Origin: Polytrichum commune
Taxonomy: Eukaryota > Streptophyta > Polytrichopsida > Polytrichales > Polytrichaceae
DNA: 57,347 nucleotides
Direction of reading: 5' to 3'
Assembly (NCBI GenBank): GCA_950295325.1
Contig: OX485808.1
Coordinates: forward strand, 44,107,180-44,164,526
Position 1 is the stretch's first letter. Every line of letters starts with the position of its first letter. The translations under genes were made by a program, and so were the position numbers. The notes under the pieces are model-generated. The model did not search any database. It was not told the origin of the DNA and saw only the letters and a list, made by a program, of their open reading frames with translations. This document shows, piece by piece, positions 44,284 through 55,401 of the stretch.

Positions 44284-45272
44284 TCTGCCCCCATATGCGA
44301 CGCCCCTGTGGTCGACGGCCCTTCCCGTCTCCTCTCGCCCCCTGCCTCCCCTTCCCGCGACGTCACGGGCTTCCAAATGCCATCCCTCTACCAGTTCTCG
44401 GCGGTCGACGCGGCCTCGGCCGTGGATTACTCCCGCGACGTCGGCATCGACGACGGCGTCGTCAACAGCCCGCCCCCACCACTTGTCGCCCGCGCCTACG
44501 CCCCGTCGCCCTCCCCCCTCTCCAAGGAGAAACGGACGCTCGTTCGTTTGGGACACCTCTCGCCCTCGAGGGACGACGCCGTCGCTCGTCGCGGGCCGAG
44601 TCGGCGTCTCCGCATGGAAGGCCCCCGTTGCCACACCTCCCCCGCCGACTCCGTTCCTCCCCCCGCAACGTCCTCCGCGATCGTGGGCCCTCCACGCCTC
44701 GACTCCCCCCCGCCATCCAACATAATTGCAATAGTTCCATCGGCTCCGGATGCTCCCGTCGACGCCCCCCTCGTTCCCACCGTTCCCCGCATGGACGTCC
44801 CCAAAGCCAAGGTGCCCTCCTCAACCCTGAACCCCTTTCTCGCTTTTGCTTTCCTTGTCTTCCGTTTGCGTGCCGTTCTCTTTACGAGCGCCCATCCCAA
44901 ACCGCCCTCATTATTTTCCCCACTCCATTCCTATTCTTATCTTCCTATGACGTTGTTTCGCAGGTGGTTACCCGCTCGCTTGGTGCCCGGCCCTCCTCCA
45001 CGTCCTCCTTGGATAGGCACGCCCTCAAGGCCGCATCTTCCGAGTCCGATTGTTGTCTGGCCCTCCGGAGAAGCGCAAGACGTTCCCTTTCGCAAACACC
45101 CTCGCATTCTACTTATAATACCACCTCTTACAATTCGGGAGCGCGTCCTAAAACATGCAAGAACGACACATATTCCTGTCCAGGCAACACACAAGGATAC
45201 AGTCGTGGGCCTGAGATTTTTAGAGCCATGGAGGCCGCCAAAAAAAAGGGCTTAGCCGCAAAAAAAAAATAA
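44284..45272 (+). CDS. Two possible further exons, Pro/Ser-rich, basic end
   Basis: 44284-44811 is open after a CCCATAG acceptor (behind a TTG-rich tract) and ends CCAAG/GTGCCC. 44964-45272 is open after TTTCGCAG and ends KKKGLAAKKK with TAA. Both junctions are phase 0, like the gene just upstream. The peptide is low in complexity (Pro, Ser, Arg) with no domain I recognise. I found no donor before the upstream TGA at 44170 and no clear start codon here, so this is either an alternative C-terminus, a separate gene with an unseen first exon, or decayed coding sequence. A weak palindrome (44529-44552) lies in the first piece. Confidence 0.35.
44529..44552 (+). repeat. Eroded palindrome copy
   Basis: AAACGGACGCTCGTTCGTTT keeps the CG.ACG-CT-CGTTCGT core, with the outer arm bases lost. 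It is the rightmost copy in the window. Confidence 0.6.
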
Positions 45273-45279
45273 TGGGTCG

Positions 45280-46860
45280 GACTAGTGTGACGTCTAGAAG
45301 CGTACTAGTGGGACGGACTCCCTAAATGGGCTTAGGTGTAGAACATATTTAAGTGCTTACTTTCTATGCTATTCCAAGTTACTCAAGACATTGATGGTAT
45401 TTCCATTATAATTGTATTTCAATCCCAATTAATTCATTCAACTTCCATTCATTCTTCGCACCTTCCCTTCCATTCATAACGAGTTGTGATTTCATACGCA
45501 ACTATTTTCATGTATGCCTCACATTTTTGTTCACTTCCATGCCTTTATGTATAATAATAGTAGCATACCATTATACATATGGAATTTTTAGTCGTCATTA
45601 CTGGTCCAATTTTGAAAGGTGCATCCTTATATAGTCTCATAATCAACAAAAAGTCTCCAAATACCGAATATAGTGTTCAAGTTATAAAAGCCAATGAACT
45701 CAAAGATAAAGTGGTCTTGATTTGTCATGCAATTTTTGTTATTTTTCTGAAGGAAAATGCTTTTGAGATGATTTGGTGAAGATCAAGAACAACTGTCCTC
45801 ATTCCAACCACATGGATGTAGTCTAAGATTCAATACATTGATCATCCCATTTAATGTGTGTGATACTCATTCCTGAAACACAACACTATTTCACCAAATC
45901 TCAAAATTAGGGAGGGCTGATTTTTTTACTAAGTGATACTAAATTCATGAATGCATGCTCATTTATCACACATTTCAATAAAACCAGTGCATGCTCTAAG
46001 GTGCTTTGAAGCTTGGGATTACAACTCTAAGAATCATTCTCGACGGTGCAACATCAACTTCATGCGTTGTAAAATGGTACGGTAACATTGCTACTCATCA
46101 AAACTTGGAAAAAACACTTTGGGCTCGTGAAATCTAGATCTTATGTTGGCACTGATTTCGTAGCATAAAGAAATATAGTAACACCTTCACTAATTTCTCA
46201 CACGCACTATTAACTAGCCCTCACTAAATGGGATAATCAACGTAGTTATTCGACAATTGTATCTTGAATGTAAACTTCAAATAAAAGTATTTGATTCATG
46301 TCAAGCATTTTTATTTATTTATTGAGTTGGACATAGCATTATTCAATTGCTATCACCTGTTCCGTTCAAATAATATCAGTACATTGCTTCACTTGAGTTG
46401 TTTCAGCCTAAATCTACCAATGCAGTGCTCTATTGTGAAAATGAACATACTATAATTCCAAATAGAATCTGGCTTATTCCCAGCCCCACTCAACATACAA
46501 ACTCCATTGAATAATGTTATAGACCCCCATACAATTAAGGGTGAAATGAGGTGAGGTGGTTGCCAACGTTTTGTGATCATTATTACCACATGCGATTTTA
46601 CTAAGGTGATTTGTGTGATAATATCATACCCATACACGATCACATTTGGTTTTCCCCCCTAATCTACCCAATTGGAGAATTTGTGGTGGAGCATTCTTTT
46701 GGAAAATATCTGCTTCTTGCCTTTAGAGCAGGCTACTTTTGTGACAAGAACTTCAAGGCTGAAAAGTGGGACTTGATTAGCTTACCAAAAAGTTGCTCAC
46801 TCATTTGAGAGGGCTTAATGTACTACACCGTTTATGGTATTTAGTGTCACATACTCTTTT
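45280..46860. other. AT-rich spacer, no gene seen
   Basis: Only short frames on both strands. No repeat partner noticed. Confidence 0.45.
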
Positions 46861-46874
46861 TGCAAAGGGCCTAA

Positions 46875-47395
46875 TGCCCCCTTCCCACCTGACTTTAGCC
46901 AAGACCCAAAGTATTTCTTAAAAACCGGGTAAAGCTCTCTCGGTTATAGCGGAGGCATCTGGTTATCCCAATGCACCTACAAGAACTTGCTCCGGAGATT
47001 TTCAAGTAGGGTTTTAGGTAAGTAGCTTTCACACATGTTCATTGTTTTATCTACCAAGCAATGAATGTTGGGTAGTTCTTGTCCCATCCCCAAATGCCTT
47101 ATTACTCACCTATCTTACCATCGGTTTTTGTTAATGGAGCTCCTCGTGCCCTCATAGCTAAGACTAAAAAGCAACCAATCACAAGGGCGGGAGGCGACAA
47201 TTTTAAAGCTCTTGTATTCTTGCCTCATGTTTAGGTACTGATGGGAGGGTCGATGTTGAGGCTTAAAACCTCCACTTTTAAGCCATGCCACATCATTTGC
47301 CAACTAGGCTTGGCACTAGATAATGTCGATGGTGTGAAGGCCGGGTTGTTAAAACCAACTTTTAGTCTTAGCTAAAGTCAGGTGGGAAGGTGGCA
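46875..47395. mobile_element. Tourist-like MITE, copy 2
   Basis: 521 bp, same family and orientation as 2554-3076, with ends TGCCCCCTTCCCACCTGAC and GTCAGGTGGGAAGGTGGCA. TAA flanks both sides (46872-46874 and 47396-47398). The two copies differ by scattered substitutions and a few small gaps, so both are old but complete. Confidence 0.88.
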
Positions 47396-47535
47396 TAAGC
47401 TAGATGCTTAGATGTCTCAAAGTGTCATGTCCGCTAATTGCCAATATGATACTTTTCACCCACAAAAGTATTTGTACTGAGTGAAATTTTATTTACATTA
47501 AGACATTTAGCATAGCACATTGGGATACTTGAGAT
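47396..47535 (+). repeat. Dispersed repeat (partner at 20630-20780)
   Basis: Shares CTAATTGCCAATA and GACATTTAGC blocks with 20630-20780. The MITE at 46875 ends exactly at its left side. Confidence 0.55.
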
Positions 47536-47539
47536 GATA

Positions 47540-48395
47540 GTTTTGTGTTTTAGTATGCAAGGGGAAGATATTACTTAGCATACTAATGGCAAATGTCATG
47601 TGTTTACATTTTAGTATGCAAGAGCAAATTATTCCTGAGCACACCAATGTCAAGTGTCACTTGTGTACACTTTTAGTCAACTTGTAAACCATTGTGTAAC
47701 ATAGGTATACACCTCGTGACACTATTGAGCATAAGTTACTCGTGCCAAGTTAATATTTAGCGCACTTCAACGCCAAGTGTCACGAGGTGACACTAATGGT
47801 GAAGTTGTTGTTCATTAGTGTAACCTAGCATACGCTTCAAAACAGGGTAAGTGGCACTATTACGCATGTGAAACTAAATACTACAAATGGTGTCACAACG
47901 TCATGTAAGTACGTAAAGTGAAAATTTAGAAGTCAAACTTGGAGGGAAATTTATCTTAAACATTTATACACAAATTGACATAAAAATGCGATTAGCATTA
48001 AGTGTGATATGTCTCCTCTAACAAACCTTTTAATTTTACTTTTATTTATACCATTACCTTTAACTTTAATTCTACCTTTACTTTGTATCTTCTTCTTTGA
48101 CTCAACTTCACCGGAGTATACATAGACATTTTGGGGGTAGTATAGGCTAAGAGACACAACAATGCAGGTTGAAGGAACCCCCTTATTTGAATTTCTATCC
48201 AATACAGTTGACGTCGACTCAAGTTACTGTGTGATGCATTTGAACATATTGGGCTGGTCCACACTACATATAATGTAAGTTTGCTAGACCTTATAAACTT
48301 CAACTTGTTTCTCTTCATTCACAATGCATGAATTTACATATGTCTTATTGTAAGCTCAAGTCTAATTGGGCACGTTTATGCTTACCTTCAATTTC
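47540..48395. other. Spacer, no gene seen
   Basis: Contains short direct repeats of 'CCAAGTGTCAC' / 'TCAAGTGTCAC' type around 47640-47790. No coding exon. Confidence 0.4.
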
Positions 48396-48399
48396 CACG

Positions 48400-49200
48400 T
48401 GTGTTTTGAAGAGGGTCCAATCAATCAGATGACAACACGTGGCACATTTGGCTGTGTTGTGTCTAATCCAACCCACGCATAGGGTGTTGAGCTGGTTCAT
48501 CATCGAGAGTGCTTTATTTCATAGCCAAAAGTGCAAGAATATATATTTTGAAGTGGGATTTAAATGGATACCAATGAATGTAAGACTAAATCGTGGCATA
48601 CGTTGAGAGAAATATACATGTTTTTGTACGAATTAGCCTATGATTTATATGATATCAGTTGAAACCATATTCATACATCAAACTATGTATCTACGTCTAG
48701 AATTTATTTTGTTGAGCGATCTTTTACAAAGGTTCCAACCAATCACACGACGACATGTGGCACTTGTAGGTCAAAAATTATGCCACGCTTAATCTGACTT
48801 GCACATAGGGTACTGAACTGGTCTGCCATCGTTTGGGTGCTTTATTTCGAATTCCTTGCATAGTGTCAGAAGATGCTTTCCAAGTCAAATTTAATAGGAT
48901 ACCAACCAATGTAAGATTGATATGTGGCGCAAATCAAGAGAAAAATGATTACTTTTTGTTGGAATAGGGAGCCATGTACAATTCACTCCACAATCACTCA
49001 GTGATACGTGACACTTGTGAGCAATTTTTTCATAATACTCTCAATTTGACATGCACGTAGGGTGTCGAACATGTCTACCATAGAGGGCACTCTACTTCAT
49101 ATTCACTAAACATTGTAGTGCCATATATTACCTTCCAAGGGAAATTTAGAGAATGCCAATCAATCCAAGACCGACACATGGCGTAAACGAGAGGAGAATA
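48400..49200 (+). repeat. Three diverged 250-300-bp tandem units upstream of the PyrP2-like gene
   Basis: The units start near 48405, 48720 and 48975. Each has, in order: CAATCA, a GACA(A)CACGTGGCAC / GACATGTGGCAC / GATACGTGACAC motif, ACGTAGGGT or ACATAGGGT with CTGG/TCTACCAT, a GTGCTTTATTTC / CACTCTACTTC block, a CCAA(T/C)GAATGTAAGA-like block, and a second GTGGC or ATGGCG motif. One copy contains an exact CACGTGG (G-box/ABRE-type core) at 48436-48442. The array ends about 350-450 bp before the likely transcription start. Confidence 0.7.
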
Positions 49201-49499
49201 ATTACTTCATCGGAAAAGAGAGAGAGAGAGCCCTACGGTATACGCTGAAGAGATAACCACATACATACGAATACGTATCGATACAATGTCTATACATACA
49301 AGGATACAATACATACGAATTTCGTCGTCTCTCTCGTAGAGGCCCTTTTAGTCGCGTAGATGTAGAGCCCCCATCCTCCCTCCTCACAGTGTTGCTTCCT
49401 CATCAGCAAATGGCTATGGCTGGCATCCCCACCGCCACGCCTTAGCCTCCCTCCTTTCCTTCCTTTTCCTTTCCTTCCATCACACTCCTCCCCCGCTGC

Positions 49500-49647
49500 C
49501 ACTCGCCACTCCTCTCTTCCTCCACATCCCCCTTTTCTCACACCTCAATCATCTTCTACAAACATCTCCCATATCCCTCCCATCTCTTTATTCTCCACGT
49601 TAACGACGCTCCCAATCTCATTGTCCGACCTCCGTCGCTCTCCCCTG
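49500..49647 (+). other. Probable 5'UTR exon of the PyrP2-like gene
   Basis: A pyrimidine-rich leader that ends CCCCTG/GTGAGT at 49647. The matching acceptor is TTTTTGTTGCAG at 51107-51118. The start of transcription is not determined by sequence, so the left end is approximate. Confidence 0.6.
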
Positions 49648-49671
49648 GTGAGTCTCACATGGACCTGGACC

Positions 49672-50150
49672 CGTTTCGGTCACGACAGGTTTGGTAGTGG
49701 CTCGCCGTGATGTGGGATCCGAGCGTTGATGTTATTGGATGTAGTCTCGGGGGTTCGTTGTTCTCCTAGGGTTTGGAAATTTGGTTACCATTTAGTTTCG
49801 TGTTCGCGGTTTCGGTCACGGCAGGGTTGGTAGTGGCTCGCCGTGATGTGGAACTCGAGAATTTGATGTCTTTGTGGTGTGATGTGATATCGGAGATTCG
49901 TTGTCTCTTAGGGTTTCGAGATTGGCTGCTGGTTTGTTTCGTGTTTGCGGTTTTGGCCACGGCAGGGTTGGTAGTGGCTCGCCGTGAAGTGGAATTCAAG
50001 ATTTTGATGTCAAGTTGATGTGGTTTCGGGGGTTCGGAGTCTCCTAGGTTATTGAAATTTGGCTGCTGTTTAGTTGCGTGGTTGTGGTTTCGGTCACGGT
50101 TGGGGCGGTATTGATGAGTGGCCGTGAGGGATCGGAGTGTGGGAGGCGAG
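49672..50150 (+). repeat. Four imperfect ~137-bp repeats in the 5'UTR intron
   Basis: Units begin with GGTTTCGGTCACGGCAGG-like text at about 49672, 49808, 49949 and 50086. They continue with GGTAGTGGCTCGCCGTGA, a TTTGATGT(C/T) block, a GGGGGTTCG.TGTCTC(C)TAGGGTTT block and TTTAGTTTCGTG. The first unit starts 24 bases inside the intron, so the array sits at its 5' end. Confidence 0.8.
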
Positions 50151-51170
50151 TTTTCGTTGTGTTTCTGTGGTGGTTGAGCTTTCGATGTGCTAGGTTTGGA
50201 AGCTTGGCTGGGAATCGTGCGAGGGGTGAATAGGAGTGTTTGTGTGATGGATTTTTTGTTTTTGTTTTTGTTTTTGTTTTGTGAAGTGTATGTAACAGTA
50301 GACTGAGGATTTTGAAGGGAGTTGCAGATAGTATCTTTCTGGGACTCTCGGTGACCGTCAAGTCTAGAGGATGGTCCCCTTACGCGTTGAGGGAATTGGA
50401 GGTGGCAGTGGAAGTTGAGTTTTGAGAATTTACCTTTTAGTCCCCCCGTTTTTTCTTGGGATACGTGTCTAGTGTCTCGAATTATAGCCTAAACCGTGAT
50501 TGGGCTAGTTATACTTCGCTATTGTTGGGGTTCTCGGCGTACTGAGCACTCTCAGCTTTTCAGCTCGTTGTCGTTTTAGTCATAAAAGTCGTTGAAACAT
50601 GTGCGTCTAGTTCGTACTGCTGCAACGTCACTGGTCGCAGATGCTCTACTCAGTCAAACCGGAGTGAAAGCTTGAGTTTTCGGTTGTAGAATACATCGAG
50701 ATATTTGGAACTTGCTGCTAACAAGGCGGGAATTGGTTTACTTTGTGAGTTGATTTCTGTGGTGGGGTTAGTTTGGCCCTTGCATATTTGCTACTCACCC
50801 AGTTGATGGGCAATTAAAGGTTGCACATGTATGAGCTTTTGAGCCTATTTTGTCTTGCTCTGGAATTCATCGCAGGCTGTTGTGTTCTTTTGAATTCTGG
50901 CAGTGGCAATTGTGTCGGAGAGGTAGTTTGGTTTGGTTTGTTTTATGCTTTGGATCACCTGTCTTGACGACTGCTATGTCATTTATTAGTTAATAATTTT
51001 ATGTTTCAAAAGTATTTTTTCAATATGTACTGTGGAGGTATGATATGGTATGGTATGGTATGATCAGTAGATTTGTAAGCAGGGGACTTCACACTGACTG
51101 ATTTTGTTTTTGTTGCAGTGGCTGAGGTGAGGATCTGGAGGTGTGTACCTGGAAAAGTTGAATTTGAGCT

Positions 51171-52409
51171 ATGGCAACGATGGGGCTTGCCTTGCGAGGA
51201 CAGCCCGCTGCAGTTGATCTCAACAGAGGCCTAGGGTTGCCACAAGCAGTGAATTCGACCTCAAAAGCTTCTGACATTTGGACCCCATCTCCTCCTGCAT
51301 CAATAAGCTTCCCCAAATTTGCTCCTGTTGGCTCGCCCCTGCAGGCCACACATCTAACTGTTCGCCTTAAAATTGCAACCTCCTCTGCTACATTGCGAAG
51401 TTTTCTTGACTCCACATTAGACAGCTCAAGAATGACAACAAATTCGGCACGGGCACGAAAGATTGAGCATGCACTCAATGTCAGAGCTCAGTCTATGGGA
51501 GTTACCGAGGAGGCTCATGTGCCATTTGAGAAGGATAGGAGGTCTCTAGAAGTTTCTTACTTTACCGATACTGCTCCTTTACCAGCACCCCCAGTACAAC
51601 GAAACAGAGCTGATGATGCTTCTTTGCACAATCCTCTTCTTCGCCTGCACCGTATGGGATGTGGGTGGTTAGGCGTTGTTTTAGAATGGGAGGGTGTAAT
51701 TGTTGAAGATGACTCTGAGCTGGAAATGAAGGCATGGACTGCTTTAGCTGAGGAAGAAGGAAAAAGGCCACCACCGATTTTTGTTTTGAAGAGAGCAGAA
51801 GGGATGAAGAATGAGCAGGCTATTTCAGAGGTTCTTTGCTGGACCAGGGATTTCCAACAGATGAAGCGGATGGCCATAAGGAAGGAGGAGCTTTACGAGG
51901 AGATGCAAGGGGGAATGTACAGATTGCGGCCTGGGTCTCGGGAGTTCGTGGAAACTCTCAAGAAACATGAAATCCCAATTGGGATTGCTTCCACCAGGCC
52001 AAGGAAATATTTAGAAAGGGCAATTGAAGCTGTGGGTATGGAGGGATTCTTCAGTGTCGTTCTTGCTGCAGAAGATGTCTACAGGGGTAAACCTGATCCA
52101 GAGATGTACTTGTATGCTGCGGAACGGCTGAACTTTATTTCTGAGCGTTGCATTGTTTTTGGAAACTCTAATTCCAGTATTGAGGCAGCCCATGACGCAA
52201 TGATGAAGTGTGTGGCTGTGGCGGGGAAACACCCCACATACGAGTTAGGAGCTGCAGACCTGGTTGTCCGCAGGCTGGATGAGCTGTCCATGGTGGATCT
52301 GAAGAACCTCTCTGATCTCGAGTCTCCTGAGTTCCAACCTGAACCTGAGCCGGAGATGGAAGTTGAAGTAGAGAGGAGCCTTCCCCAGGTTGTCACAGAA
52401 GACTGGTAG
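51171..52409 (+). CDS. PYRP2: Plastid HAD phosphatase, PyrP2/CbbY-like (5-amino-6-(5-phospho-D-ribitylamino)uracil phosphatase)
   Basis: 412 residues in one coding exon after a 5'UTR intron (49648-51118). The first 60-100 residues are Ser/Ala/Thr-rich with few acidic residues, fitting a plastid transit peptide. The HAD domain starts at about residue 160. EWEGVIVEDDSELE (E172-E174) sits where HAD enzymes have DxDG, a substitution I recall in this plant family. Further motifs are GMKNEQAISEVLCW, STRPR (S274), AAEDVYRGKPDPEMY (K307, D309) and VFGNSNSSIEAAHDA (G331). The close match to Arabidopsis At4g11570 is from memory. That enzyme acts in plastid riboflavin synthesis, dephosphorylating the pyrimidine intermediate. 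The end is acidic (PEPEPEMEVEVE). The gene appears intact. The symbol is a family assignment, since paralogues exist. Confidence 0.85.
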   Translation: MATMGLALRGQPAAVDLNRGLGLPQAVNSTSKASDIWTPSPPASISFPKFAPVGSPLQATHLTVRLKIATSSATLRSFLDSTLDSSRMTTNSARARKIEHALNVRAQSMGVTEEAHVPFEKDRRSLEVSYFTDTAPLPAPPVQRNRADDASLHNPLLRLHRMGCGWLGVVLEWEGVIVEDDSELEMKAWTALAEEEGKRPPPIFVLKRAEGMKNEQAISEVLCWTRDFQQMKRMAIRKEELYEEMQGGMYRLRPGSREFVETLKKHEIPIGIASTRPRKYLERAIEAVGMEGFFSVVLAAEDVYRGKPDPEMYLYAAERLNFISERCIVFGNSNSSIEAAHDAMMKCVAVAGKHPTYELGAADLVVRRLDELSMVDLKNLSDLESPEFQPEPEPEMEVEVERSLPQVVTEDW

Positions 52410-54340
52410 CACTGGTTGGTCATTTGCTTTCAGAGAGTTTTGCTCTTGAGCACTTGGCAGTGGGGTGTATGTTAGAAAACTGGCACCTCACAATAAGAGC
52501 TTGATAGTACTACTTGAAAGCAATGTCTCATTTGAAGATTCTTATGTATATAGACTATTTCTTCTACAAAGTAGTTGACCTAGTTGAGAGTGAATAGGAG
52601 TGTAGGTTGACCTCTGATGCTGTATATATGTGAACTAGTAGTGGCCCATTGGCCCCTGTGGTTGGCCTACCTGTATGTGACGAGTCCCAAAGACATTGTA
52701 TCAATTCATCATTCAAATGGTTGTAAACTAGTTCGAGCACAGTTGGAGATTATTATTGCTTTCATGGATCTGATTTTTGAGAAGGGAATAAGTAGTTTGT
52801 GGACTTTTGTGGATTTGATTTTCGAGTCTTGGTGCTTTAGCATGTCATCATAGCTGACTGCATTCTCCAGGAACAATTATGGAGTTCTACTTCTCACCTT
52901 ATATCACTTTCCAGCAGTTCATGGTTCCACATGCCATCCATTTAATTTCTCATTTCTTTAAGGGAGAAGTGATATTTCCCATCCTGGTATTTTTCACCTC
53001 CTATAAAGTCGAGGCATCTATAGTCGACCAAGTCCATTTAACCGCTCACTAGGGTCATGTAATGTCAACATACATGAGATCTACATTTCTAGGCGAACAA
53101 AGCTAAAGTTTATGTGGTGGCGGCTTGTGATTGATTATCCTTATAAGAGTTTTTGACAACTCTTGTAGCTAAGGATTAGCATTGAGATGAGCGGTTATGG
53201 GTTAACCTATAGATTGACTATGTATACCCTATATTTTATATTTTAAATTTTATATCAATTTCTATATTCATGACATTTAAAAGAAATTCCCTTTAGAATG
53301 TGTTTCTCTTCACAAGAAAAATGATTCTCGCTCTTACTCCTAAACATACCTACTTTATTGGTTATAGATGCCTCAACCTACCATACTAGTCAAATTCTCA
53401 TGGTTTAGGAGAGTTTGACATGTCCTCAATTCGAAGTTAGATACTTTCTTCTAGCCCTTCCAGATTCTCAATTACATTTCAATGTATCAAAAAATAGTTT
53501 TTAGCACCAATGTATCACCGACTCTTCCTTTAATCTGTTGTATCTTATTGTCACTTCACAATGTGTGCCCTACTCTTGAGACATGATGAATAATCCCATC
53601 AAGAGTACTGTGCAATTTCTTAAATTTGACCTCAAGAGTCTATTTAGCTTCTTGCAGTGTTTTTCACTGGGCTTACTACTGGGCCAACTTATTACATGTA
53701 TAAATGGGCAGATGCACTTGATGTGAATATCTCAATTTAGACGTATGGAAATAGGGCACTCATCTCAGATATGGTTGATTGGGAAGGATGCTACACTAAA
53801 TATGATTTTGAGTGTCACTATTTGGTATTATGCAATTTACTGTTGATGTGTTTTTCTACCAAGTAAAAATGGTAGTGTTATATAATGTCCAAACGACCAA
53901 TTTGACTTGACAAAACAAAAGAGATATACAGTTTATAATTATAGTAGCATTGTGTAATTCCAAATAGTATGGGACACTAAATACAATATTTAGTGTGCTA
54001 ACTTAAGTCTGGAAAGAAATAGACGAAGGCTCCTGATCCACTGCTGACTCTAGTAACCCCTTTAAACCTGTTATCATTTGCTTCAATCATCGTAATTTTT
54101 ATGTATTCAAAGTGACCCCAGTAATATAAACTGCAGCTGACAATTGTACAGATTTCCTTCAATTTGTGGAATTATTGCCACTCTTCATAACGCAATTTGA
54201 ACTCAGCTGATTGCTAAATCTGAGGAAGACCTTGAAGAAGCTAGGCCCACCCGAGAACGTCATCCCTTTGGCAGAGAGAATTGAAGGTGCTTGTAAATTG
54301 GGCCTCCAACAGATTCCACATGAGCATATTGGACTGGGGT
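52410..54340. other. 3'UTR and AT-rich spacer, no gene seen
   Basis: The first 200-300 bp are probably the 3'UTR of the PyrP2-like gene. Beyond that only short frames occur. Confidence 0.45.
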
Positions 54341-54344
54341 AAAT

Positions 54345-54525
54345 CAGTGTCCGGGGAGATTTTTGGGCATAATCGGTCAAGATCCTAGTGTTTCAAGTCC
54401 AACTGGTTTAAGTTTATTGATTCTGGGTATATTCCATATATTCCTTTAAAATTGTCGGTAATTTTCCTGAAGCTTGAACTGCAACCGGTTATTGCTCAAA
54501 CTCAACCGGTCCTTCTGTAACTAGC
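54345..54525 (+). repeat. Dispersed repeat, copy 2 (partner at 2320-2530)
   Basis: Ordered shared blocks with 2320-2530, including GTC(A/G)AGATCC, AAGTCCAACTGGT and CTCAAACTCAAC(C/T)GGT. Confidence 0.6.
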
Positions 54526-54529
54526 AATC

Positions 54530-55025
54530 CGTTCTCCCCGTTCGTTGGAGAAAAATTCACCCAGTAAAAAGAATCCTGCATGGATTCCCTGGAGGACTGT
54601 GTCCCACTTGTGTGTCCAAATAATGTCAAAATATCTCCATTTTGACAATCAGAAAGCAGTAAATCTCATTCAAATATTTTAAAAGCTTGGAAAAATCTTA
54701 CCCATTTTGGATTGTCAACGTCACAACGTGCTGGAAAACATGCCAATGAAACATTCTTTGTTATTCTTAATTAATGCATTTTGACGTTGGCTTGGTTGGC
54801 CTTCTGTCTCAAAAAAAGAACAAAAGTAAAGAAACGTCCTTTGTTGTTTTGGAGTTTACAAATTTATCAGACCTGGTCCAAATTTTGTTCAACTATTTAT
54901 GAATCCTGACCCGAACGCAGGGAATTCATTTACTGACTCATGTTGTCTACCGACAGTGGAACGCACCTTCTCCGAATCTCCTGTCCCCGAGGAGATGCAT
55001 GCATGGACACGAGGTAGGCAAAACC

Positions 55026-55059
<34 letters not shown>

Positions 55060-55400
55060 GGATTTAGTGGTTGACTTCGATTCACATACTCAGGTGTTAC
55101 CTGCACAAATAATTTACAGGTGTTTTAATGAAGAGTTAGAGTCTTGTACACGGTGTCTCACCCCACGGAGTGCATCCGTCATCATGCTTATATGGACATG
55201 TATGATCTTGACTTTCGGAGTGGATCCGACCTAGCCTTGGCGATGCGGAGTCACATTTCAAGTACATCCAAGCATCTGTTTAGTTGATTTCCCTCTTCCC
55301 TTCAATTCCAAGAAAACATTGTTAAGAACCTCACATTGTGCCGCTGAGCTTAAGAATCTGCACAAGAGCTACACGGGAACCAGAACAGCATCTGGCTGAC
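54530..55400. other. Upstream region of the last gene, (AT)n microsatellite at 55029-55057
   Basis: Contains a TA run at 55029-55057. The open frame at 54899-55234 spans the microsatellite and is not supported as a gene. I cannot place a TATA box with confidence. Confidence 0.4.
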
Positions 55401-55401
55401 A

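Noticed and set aside
44256-44963. Alternative reading frame through the first downstream exon (HRRRRRQQ-type)
   Set aside because: This Arg-rich translation is an off-frame reading of GC-rich sequence. The splice-consistent frame is that of 44284-44811.
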